Assembly: GCA_023419055.1 (NCBI GenBank)
Contig: JAEZYO010000786.1
Location: 1-13,417 of the forward strand
Length of the DNA: 13,417 bases
Direction of reading: 5' to 3'
From: Pseudomonadota bacterium
GTDB taxonomy: Bacteria; Myxococcota; Polyangia; Polyangiales; Polyangiaceae
The position numbers were made by a program, and so were the translations under genes. The stretch's first letter is position 1. Each line of letters opens with the position of its first letter. Under the pieces are notes generated by a model. The model was not told the DNA's origin. It did no database searches and saw only the letters and a program-made list of their open reading frames with translations. Shown in pieces: positions 8,623 to 13,417 of the stretch.

Positions 8623-9218
8623 GCGGGCGCTCGCCACTCGAGCAGGAGCTCCGCCGACACCGCGCTCTTCGCCGCGATGCGGACGCCCCCGTCGACGCCG
8701 GCGTACCTGAGCGTGCCCTCGAACACCCCGACGTGGTGCGAGTCGAGGAAGTGATGGATGTCGTTCAAGCTGACGATCATCGACGTGGGGCTCGACTCGA
8801 CGACGAAGCATTGGCTCGGTCGCACGTTGATCGAGTACGTGTTGACGATCGCGGTCACGACCGCGTGCACACCCTCGGCCGAGCCGAGCGTGACCTTGCC
8901 CAGGACGGACGAAGAGAAGGCCGCAGGCGCCGCGGTGCCGATGGCGCGCAGCCCCTGACGCAAGGAGCGATCGGGGTAGAAGAGCCTCGCCGCCGAAACC
9001 AGGAGCGGGGCGAACTTCGAAACCGAGTAGAACCCGAAGGGCAGGTATCGCTCGCGCGCTTCGGGTAGCGTGATGCCGCGGCGCTCCGCGCCCTTCTGAA
9101 CGGCGACGAAGAACATGCCCGCGATGAGCGCCTCCCGCGGGATGGCTTCGATCACGCGCTGTGGGTCGAGGGCGGCCTCCCAGGGAGGCTCGATGAAGTC
9201 GGAGAACGCGCGGGCCAC
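8610..9218 (-). CDS. DUF2378 / TIGR02265-family protein (myxobacterial paralogous family)
   Basis: Starting at GTG9218 this gives about 202 residues. The frame stays open further upstream, but that part runs into the esterase gene, and no ATG/GTG/TTG lies between its stop and 9218. The sequence resembles the DUF2378 (TIGR02265) family, known as a large paralogous set in Myxococcus and relatives. Matching stretches include IPREALIAGMFF near the N-terminus, RYLPFGFYSVSKFAPLL and ARLFYPDRSLRQGLRAIG in the first half, LGKVTLGS in the middle, then FLDSHHVGVFEGTLRYAG and a terminal LLLEW, the usual end of the family. It looks soluble, with no signal peptide or membrane helix. The function of the family is unknown. 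The gene follows the esterase on the same strand after 55 nt, so they may be co-transcribed, though a candidate promoter lies between them. The assignment is from recognition of the pattern, not from a search. Confidence 0.8.
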   Translation of the reverse strand: MARAFSDFIEPPWEAALDPQRVIEAIPREALIAGMFFVAVQKGAERRGITLPEARERYLPFGFYSVSKFAPLLVSAARLFYPDRSLRQGLRAIGTAAPAAFSSSVLGKVTLGSAEGVHAVVTAIVNTYSINVRPSQCFVVESSPTSMIVSLNDIHHFLDSHHVGVFEGTLRYAGVDGGVRIAAKSAVSAELLLEWRAPAQAR

Positions 9219-9235
9219 GATCTCGGGAGAGCTTA

Positions 9236-9264
9236 ATCTTACCGAGGGCTTATGCGCGCCTAAA
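9236..9264 (-). promoter_or_regulatory. Candidate promoter for the DUF2378 gene
   Basis: Read on the minus strand, TTTAGG (9264-9259) and TAAGAT (9241-9236) are separated by exactly 17 nt, in one of the few AT-richer patches of the window and directly upstream of the GTG start at 9218. Matches to the TTGACA/TATAAT consensus are only 3/6 and 4/6, so this is suggestive only. If real, the gene would be expressed apart from the esterase, with a leader of roughly 10 nt. Confidence 0.25.
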
Positions 9265-9272
9265 TCGCGCGC
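9254..9272. repeat. Inverted repeat GCGCGC-N7-GCGCGC after the esterase stop
   Basis: Two GCGCGC arms (9254-9259 and 9267-9272) flank CTAAATC, 1 nt beyond the esterase stop codon. In the transcript this gives a 6-bp GC stem with a 7-nt loop. There is no U-tract, so it could be a weak terminator or 3' stabiliser for the esterase mRNA. It overlaps the candidate -35 of the next gene and could equally be an operator; GC-alternating palindromes are also common by chance at this base composition. Confidence 0.3.
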
Positions 9273-9273
9273 C

Positions 9274-10107
9274 TCAACGGCAGCGCGCGAACTCGGCCCG
9301 GTACAGCGCTTCTCCCAGGATCTCGTGCCCCTTCTTTCCGAAGTGGAGGCCGTCCTTGAACGGCGCGGCGAAGGCGGGGCAGAGGAGCTCCGCGTCCCCG
9401 CAGGATAGGAGCGAGTGGGCATCGACGACGGCGTCAGCCGGTCCAGCGGCGATCCAGGCGTTGAGGTCGGCCGTAGCGGCGCCGCGCTTGGGCGTGAAAT
9501 AGCGAGTGAAGCCGCCCCAGGGCGCCACGGTGACCGCGACGACGCGCCACCCGTGGGAGTGAGCGCGCTGGTAGATCGCCGAGAGATCGCGCTCTATCTT
9601 CGCGTTGCTTCGCCCGGCCGTCTCGTCGCTGTAAAGGTCGTTCACTCCGCCGAAGACGATGAGATGCGTGAAGCGCGCCGCCGGCGCGTTCGCGAGCTCC
9701 GCTTCGAAGCGCCTCCGCATCTGGTTCACCATGTCGCCCCCCTTGCCGAAGTTGACGAACTCGCTCTCGGGGCAGCGTTGCTCGAGCACTCTGAGGTAGC
9801 CGCCGCCACCCGAGCGATAGTCGGTCAGGGAGTCGCCCAGGGCAGCCACCCGGCAGGGGCGCGGCGGCACCGGCGCGGCGGCGCTCGAGTTAGCGGAAGG
9901 AGCAGGGCCGTTCGGCGTCTCCGGCGTTCCGGCGTCCGAATCGAGGTGTAGAAGCACCGGGGCCGATGGCGGCCCAGGGGCGTGAAGGCTCTTCGTGGAG
10001 GGAGAGGTCGGACCACTCGCGACCTCCCGAGCGACGGGGGGCGGCTCCGACGGGCAACCCCCGAGGGAAAACACCACGAGCAGTCCGAAGGGGACGAGAG
10101 TCCGCAT
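9274..10107 (-). CDS. SGNH/GDSL-family esterase, predicted lipoprotein
   Basis: A 277-residue protein. Residues 1-17 form a lipoprotein signal peptide (MRT, then a hydrophobic LVPFGLLVVFSLGG) ending in the lipobox LGGC with Cys18 as the lipidated residue. A low-complexity Pro/Ala/Ser-rich linker (19-84) holds the catalytic domain away from the membrane. The SGNH blocks are all present: GDSLTD (91-96, nucleophile Ser93), the block II Gly in NFGKGG (119-124), GGVNDL (153-158, oxyanion Asn156) and DGLHFGKKGH (252-261, catalytic Asp252 and His255). This family hydrolyses esters of lipids, polysaccharide acetyl groups or similar; the substrate cannot be told from sequence. It should act in the periplasm or on an envelope membrane. 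Start ATG10107 is supported by the well-formed signal peptide; the AAGGA at 10124-10120 is 12 nt away, a long spacing. It is divergent from the phosphatidyltransferase and upstream of the DUF2378 gene. Confidence 0.92.
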   Translation of the reverse strand: MRTLVPFGLLVVFSLGGCPSEPPPVAREVASGPTSPSTKSLHAPGPPSAPVLLHLDSDAGTPETPNGPAPSANSSAAAPVPPRPCRVAALGDSLTDYRSGGGGYLRVLEQRCPESEFVNFGKGGDMVNQMRRRFEAELANAPAARFTHLIVFGGVNDLYSDETAGRSNAKIERDLSAIYQRAHSHGWRVVAVTVAPWGGFTRYFTPKRGAATADLNAWIAAGPADAVVDAHSLLSCGDAELLCPAFAAPFKDGLHFGKKGHEILGEALYRAEFARCR

Positions 10108-10131
10108 GTCAGGCTATGGTCCTTCTGCCCG
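10108..10131. promoter_or_regulatory. 24-nt divergent gap between the esterase and phosphatidyltransferase starts
   Basis: Only 24 nt separate the two start codons. Standard promoters for both genes cannot fit, so transcription start sites must lie inside the opposite gene, or one gene is leaderless. The gap contains AAGGA on the minus strand (10124-10120) as a possible ribosome site for the esterase; nothing convincing precedes the plus-strand ATG10132. No clear -10/-35 pair was found. Confidence 0.3.
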
Positions 10132-10836
10132 ATGGGCGCGCGAGAAGTCTACCTCAAGACTCGTAAGATCCCGGATCTGTTCTGGAACCTGTACGTGTGT
10201 CGGCCGCCTGCGGCAGTGCTCGTGGCGGCGCTTTCGGGGACGCGCGTCACGCCGAACCAGATCACGCTTTCCGCCGTCATCGTCGCGGTTCTGAGCGTGC
10301 TCGTTCTCCTGATCGTACCGGGCTACGTGGGCACGCTGACGGCGATCGTCATCTTTCAGATCTCGTACGTGCTCGACTGTGCGGATGGGATGCTCGCGCG
10401 CTGGCGCGGCATCCAGTCGACCGCGGGGCACCTGCTCGATTTCTTGATGGACGAGATCAAGGCGTTCCTCCTGCTCGCGGCGGTCGCCGTGCGCCTGTAC
10501 CTCGATCACGCCGACGTCCGGTTCCTCCTTTTGGGGTTGTTCGGGTTGGTCGCTCTCGCGTCGGGTATCGCCCTCACGACGTTCACGCGCCGTCCGGAAA
10601 TCGCTCCTCCGCGAACGGAAGGAGCCGTTCCGGCGCCTCCGCGGCGTTCACTCCTCGGGCGCGCGCTCGGCCTCGTCGAGCGCGGAGCCAAGTTCGTCAT
10701 CCACTACCCGTCGTACATCCTCTTCGCCGCTCTGGCTGGCCACCTCGAGGCCTACTTTTTTCCTTACGTGGCCGTGAACGCGCTCTACGCCGCCAGGGCG
10801 TTCGTCGGCGTCAGCTTGCGATTCGGGCGCGGTTAG
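10132..10836 (+). CDS. CDP-alcohol phosphatidyltransferase
   Basis: A 234-residue integral membrane enzyme. The family signature is complete: D82-x2-D85-G86-x2-A89-R90-x8-G99-x3-D103-x3-D107, whose aspartates bind two metal ions and the CDP-alcohol. N-terminal to it lies the typical RPPAAVLVAALSGTRVTPNQ motif (about 23-42). Hydrophobic helices are seen at about 43-60, 62-80, 103-120 and 128-145, then after a Pro/Arg-rich loop (149-172) at about 185-225, giving roughly six membrane passes. Such enzymes swap CMP of a CDP-diacylglycerol or other CDP-alcohol for a second alcohol (glycerol phosphate, inositol phosphate, serine, choline and so on); the acceptor cannot be read from the motif. The start at ATG10132 is the first ATG of the conserved part; an upstream extension would run into the divergent esterase gene. 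A weak hairpin and the deacylase gene follow. Clearly functional by motif content; exact product unknown. Confidence 0.9.
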   Translation: MGAREVYLKTRKIPDLFWNLYVCRPPAAVLVAALSGTRVTPNQITLSAVIVAVLSVLVLLIVPGYVGTLTAIVIFQISYVLDCADGMLARWRGIQSTAGHLLDFLMDEIKAFLLLAAVAVRLYLDHADVRFLLLGLFGLVALASGIALTTFTRRPEIAPPRTEGAVPAPPRRSLLGRALGLVERGAKFVIHYPSYILFAALAGHLEAYFFPYVAVNALYAARAFVGVSLRFGRG

Positions 10837-10840
10837 CCCC

Positions 10841-10859
10841 GAGGGGTGGCCCCTTCTTT
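10841..10859 (+). terminator. Weak hairpin with T-rich tail after the phosphatidyltransferase
   Basis: AGGGG (10842-10846) pairs with CCCCT (10850-10854) across a 3-nt TGG loop, extendable by a G-T pair, and is followed by TCTTTG. The short stem and interrupted T-tract make it a marginal intrinsic terminator. If it works, the deacylase gene needs its own promoter within about 20 nt, which was not found; read-through into the deacylase is as likely. Confidence 0.3.
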
Positions 10860-10874
10860 GCACGCTTTCGGCTC

Positions 10875-11390
10875 ATGATAGCCGCTGAGCTCCGCAAGTT
10901 TTTCGAATCGCGCGGGACTCGATATCACGTGTACGAACACGAGCCCCGTTACACCGCTCAAGAGATCGCAGACTCGGTGCACGTCTCCGGGAAACACTTC
11001 GCCAAGACGGTCCTCATCCGCATCGACGAAGATCCGGAGACTCTGGCCCTCGCGGTCCTACCCGGTCATGAGCGGATCGACTTTGCACGCCTGGGTCGGC
11101 AATTGGGCCACGCTGTGGCATTGGCCAGCGAGGAGGTTTTCCAGCGGGTGTTCCCGGGCTTCGAGCTCGGGGCGGCTCCGCCGATCGCCGATCTCGCCAG
11201 CCTGCCGTTGTCGGCGGTCTTCGTAGACTCCGATCTGGCAAAGCAAGATCTCATCGCCTTCAACGCAGGGACCCTGACCGGCGTCGTCGAGATGCAGTGG
11301 GCCGAATTTGCGCGCCTGACGCAGCCCCGCATCATCGACTACGGATCGGTCGCCGCCCGAGCGCAGCCCGCACCGGAAGCGCGCGCCTGA
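10875..11390 (+). CDS. YbaK/EbsC-type aminoacyl-tRNA deacylase, stand-alone
   Basis: A 171-residue cytoplasmic protein with the YbaK / prolyl-tRNA-synthetase-associated editing domain over nearly its whole length. Family features: the N-terminal YHVYEHEP then TAQEIADSVHVSGKHFAKTVLIR (27-49, with the conserved Lys44), AVLPGHERIDFARLG, a VFPGFELGAAPP loop, and FNAGTLTGVVEMQWAEFARL near the C-terminus. Members hydrolyse mischarged aminoacyl-tRNAs in trans (for example Cys- or Ala-tRNA(Pro)); this free-standing form of about 160-170 residues is frequent in deltaproteobacterial lineages, and which tRNA it edits is not evident. ATG10875 is the natural start because the conserved domain begins a few residues later; no clear Shine-Dalgarno precedes it. 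The gene lies 38 nt after the phosphatidyltransferase, perhaps as a read-through pair, and ends 7 nt from the convergent polyamine-synthase-like gene. No functional link to its neighbours is evident. Confidence 0.9.
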   Translation: MIAAELRKFFESRGTRYHVYEHEPRYTAQEIADSVHVSGKHFAKTVLIRIDEDPETLALAVLPGHERIDFARLGRQLGHAVALASEEVFQRVFPGFELGAAPPIADLASLPLSAVFVDSDLAKQDLIAFNAGTLTGVVEMQWAEFARLTQPRIIDYGSVAARAQPAPEARA

Positions 11391-11397
11391 CGCCAGA

Positions 11398-13002
11398 CTA
11401 GTGTCGAAGCGCGTTCTCGCGAGCATAGAGCTCGACGATGGCGGGGTCTGCGAGCGTACTCACCACGGCGGTCTCGGTTCGAAGGTCGCGTGGCTTCGTC
11501 AGAAGAGCTTCGAGGTTCGTGGGCGTGACGTACCGGAGCCCCTCCGGCAGCCTGTCCCGGTTGGAACGGAGGCGCTCCGCGAGGAGCGCGCTCGATTCGG
11601 TCGGTGACGCGAGCGCGAACCCCCACTCCCCGAGAGCAGGCAGCTCCGCGCGGTAGGGGAGGACGTGGAAGCCGGCCGCGGCGAGGGTCGAGAGGACGCT
11701 CGCGTGCGCTTGGGGGAAGGTGAGCGGGGAGGGGAGCTGCAACGCGACGACTCCGTTCGGCGTGAGGCGCGCCGCGAGGCTGCGGTAAAAATGGCGGGTG
11801 AAGTGCTTCGCCTCGCGGTACCCGATGGGATCGTCGGCGTCGACGATCAAGAGCTCGAATCGCTCATCGGACGACTCGACGAACACCGCGGGCTCGGCTT
11901 CGACGATCGCCACGCGCGGGTCACGCAACGCCGCCTTGGCGGGCGCGCCCGGCCATGGGGCGTTCGAGACGAGGTCGGCGAGCGAGCGGTCCGTCGCGAC
12001 GACCGTGAGCTTCACGAGCGGCGAGGCGCGCAAGAGCTCGCGTTCGACGAGGCCCGTTCCACCTCCGAGCAGGAGTGCGTGCTTCGCTTCCGGCACCGCG
12101 AGCCGCGCCGGGTGGACGAGCGCTTCCGGATAGCGCTCCTGATCGAGCGCCGACATGCGGAGCGCGCGATCGACGTAGAGCTCGAAGTGAGAGCCGAACG
12201 AGACCAGATCGATGCGCTGCCGGGCGCCACCCGCGGTGAGGACGACGTGTCCGGAGAAGGCTCGCGCTTCCGCGAGCGGAAGGTGCCGCTCCGCGACGAC
12301 AGCGCTCGCACCCGCGGCGAGCAGGCTCATAGCGGGCAAGACCTTCGTCGAAAGGCCCGGGAGCTCCCGCGCGGAGAGAAAGCGCGCGAGCGGCGCGGCG
12401 CTCAGGCTCGTGACGGCGAAACAGGCGCCGAGTACCGCGCCCGCGTGAAGCGGGGGCAGATTCGCCGCGGCGGCGAGCGCGACCGCGAGCAAGAGCGCGC
12501 TCACCGCGAGTCGAAATGGAGAGAGCAGGTCGACCGCGACCCCGAGATCACGAGCATCCCTGGCGAGCCAGCGGACACACGCGACCGAAGCGTAGGCGAT
12601 GCTCGCTCCGGCGAGCGCGAGCGTGAAAAGCAGGTAGAGGAGCGAACGCGTGGCGAGCGCGAAGCTCACGCGAAAGCACCAGGGAAGGAGCGTCGCCGCT
12701 GCTCCCGCGATCGCCAGTGAGCGCGCGGCCTGGCCGCCGCCGCTCCTACCGACCATGGCGAGCCCGCCGCCGAGACCGAGTCCGAGCGCCGCGGCTACCG
12801 CGACCGCCACCGAGGGCAGGCCGAGCGGAGTGAGATAGACGGAAGGAGCGCGGAACAGCAGCTCTCGAGACGACGCAGCGAGCAGAACCACGATGACCAC
12901 GACCTCGGCGGTGACGTGAGTCACCGGCCGCACCTCGGTCGGCTCGGGCGCTTCCGGTTCGCCGTATCCGGCGCGCGACGCCGGCGGGCGGTCGCGCGTC
13001 AC
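11398..13002 (-). CDS. Membrane-anchored polyamine aminopropyltransferase (spermidine synthase)-like protein
   Basis: A 534-residue fusion-like protein. Residues about 30-260 contain roughly seven hydrophobic helices; residues about 265-520 form a Rossmann-type spermidine synthase domain. It carries LYVDRALRMSALDQERY (about 280-297), as in the LYLDGxxQxSxxDExxYHE motif of SpeE, then a GGGTG loop (313-317), VVATD (334-338) and VDADDPIG (387-394), with Asp388 at the position of the catalytic base. The canonical family has GGGDG and an acidic residue two before the Asp of the second motif; here these are Thr316 and Ala336, so normal decarboxylated-SAM/polyamine binding is doubtful. Start GTG13002 overlaps the stop of the upstream DUF4178 gene (GTGA), implying translational coupling. 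Membrane-spanning spermidine synthase homologues are a recognised subgroup; the product here could be a polyamine, a related compound, or nothing (non-catalytic). Confidence 0.85.
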   Translation of the reverse strand: MTRDRPPASRAGYGEPEAPEPTEVRPVTHVTAEVVVIVVLLAASSRELLFRAPSVYLTPLGLPSVAVAVAAALGLGLGGGLAMVGRSGGGQAARSLAIAGAAATLLPWCFRVSFALATRSLLYLLFTLALAGASIAYASVACVRWLARDARDLGVAVDLLSPFRLAVSALLLAVALAAAANLPPLHAGAVLGACFAVTSLSAAPLARFLSARELPGLSTKVLPAMSLLAAGASAVVAERHLPLAEARAFSGHVVLTAGGARQRIDLVSFGSHFELYVDRALRMSALDQERYPEALVHPARLAVPEAKHALLLGGGTGLVERELLRASPLVKLTVVATDRSLADLVSNAPWPGAPAKAALRDPRVAIVEAEPAVFVESSDERFELLIVDADDPIGYREAKHFTRHFYRSLAARLTPNGVVALQLPSPLTFPQAHASVLSTLAAAGFHVLPYRAELPALGEWGFALASPTESSALLAERLRSNRDRLPEGLRYVTPTNLEALLTKPRDLRTETAVVSTLADPAIVELYARENALRH

Positions 13003-13417
13003 TTGCCCCCGGAGAAGACGCCGCCTCCGCGGAACGTGCCGCCGCCGACGTAGCCACCACCGCCGCTCGAACAGTCGTCGAGCGTCGCAACCGCGCAGAG
13101 GACGAGGAAGCCGACCACGACCAGGAGCGCGATCAAGTTGCTGCCGGAGCCGCCGCCGGACGAGGCGACGTGCGGCAGACGGGCGCCCGGCCCCTTCACC
13201 GGGAGCCCGAACGCCGTGGCGATGGTCGGCCAGGCGAGCGGGTGGGAGTGGCTCCAGGTCGCTTCGGATCCTGCTTGCTCGCGACTCAAGACTTCACTCC
13301 CGGAGGTGAAGTCAGCGACCTCGCTGTAGTCGCCGACGCTCACCTTCCAGTACACCTCGCCGAGCACGTACTCGACCCTCGCCCGGTTCTGGTTGCGGGC
13401 GCGATAGACCTTGCCGG
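12999..13417 (-). CDS. DUF4178-domain protein, C-terminal part (5' end outside window)
   Basis: 138 residues plus stop are visible; the frame is open to the right edge, so the GTG at 13367 is internal, not the start. The visible start (RVEYVLGEVYWKVSVGD, then VADF, LSRE and EATWSHS) resembles the end of a DUF4178 domain, which often has the pattern YVEGEFYWxVxxG...LSxE...E.xWS. After a Gly/Ser linker there is one hydrophobic segment (SNLIALLVVVGFLVLCAVATL, visible residues about 92-112), then a short Cys- and Gly-rich tail (DDCSSGGGGYVGGG...FSGGK). This suggests a membrane-tethered protein with a Gly-rich C-terminus. DUF4178 has no firmly established biochemical role, but it recurs next to membrane spermidine-synthase-like and DUF350 genes, as here. 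The stop overlaps the start of the next gene by 4 nt (GTGA), so the two are almost certainly one operon. Confidence 0.75.
   Translation of the reverse strand, partial: GKVYRARNQNRARVEYVLGEVYWKVSVGDYSEVADFTSGSEVLSREQAGSEATWSHSHPLAWPTIATAFGLPVKGPGARLPHVASSGGGSGSNLIALLVVVGFLVLCAVATLDDCSSGGGGYVGGGTFRGGGVFSGGK

Noticed and set aside
9982..10131. Upstream extension of the phosphatidyltransferase frame
   Set aside because: It runs inside the 5' end of the divergent esterase, adds no family sequence, and ATG10132 already gives a complete protein.
11665..12720. Plus-strand frame of 351 codons opposite the spermidine-synthase-like gene
   Set aside because: Arg/Glu-rich shadow; the minus strand has membrane helices and a recognisable methyltransferase-like fold.
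1..13417. CRISPR arrays, tRNA/rRNA genes, insertion sequences, phage or defence genes
   Set aside because: None seen; the only repeats are protein-level TPRs, a hexamer and small hairpins.

Overview
The window is very GC-rich (roughly 70%) and codes almost end to end, with strong G/C third positions. Together with a DUF2378/TIGR02265-type protein (a paralogous family known mainly from myxobacteria), a giant charged TPR protein and a lipoprotein esterase, this points to a myxobacterium (Myxococcota, perhaps the Sorangium/Polyangium side). Taxonomy is inferred from gene content and composition, not from a marker gene.

Layout. Positions 2-6910 (+) carry one huge TPR-repeat gene whose 5' end lies left of the window. 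A perfect 9-bp hairpin follows it. Positions 7028-8622 (+) encode a two-gene ABC transporter of the MlaE/MlaF (lipid transport) type; the ATPase has several substituted catalytic-site residues, and no MlaD/MCE gene is present nearby. This gene meets, tail to tail with a 13-nt overlap, a minus-strand pair: a DUF2378-family protein (8610-9218) and, upstream of it, a GDSL/SGNH esterase lipoprotein (9274-10107). The esterase starts only 24 nt from a divergent plus-strand CDP-alcohol phosphatidyltransferase (10132-10836), which is followed by a stand-alone YbaK/EbsC-type aminoacyl-tRNA deacylase (10875-11390). From 11398 to the right edge, two minus-strand genes overlap by 4 nt: a DUF4178 protein (5' end outside the window) and a membrane-anchored polyamine aminopropyltransferase-like protein.

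How the parts may fit together. The middle of the window leans towards envelope lipids: lipid-type ABC transporter, extracytoplasmic esterase and phospholipid-headgroup transferase. The right edge belongs to the recurrent DUF4178 / membrane spermidine-synthase-like neighbourhood. No tRNA, rRNA, CRISPR array, insertion sequence or phage gene was seen. The points most worth following up are the non-canonical ATPase active site, the altered substrate-binding motifs of the spermidine-synthase-like protein, and the regular higher-order (about 76-residue) periodicity of the giant TPR protein.
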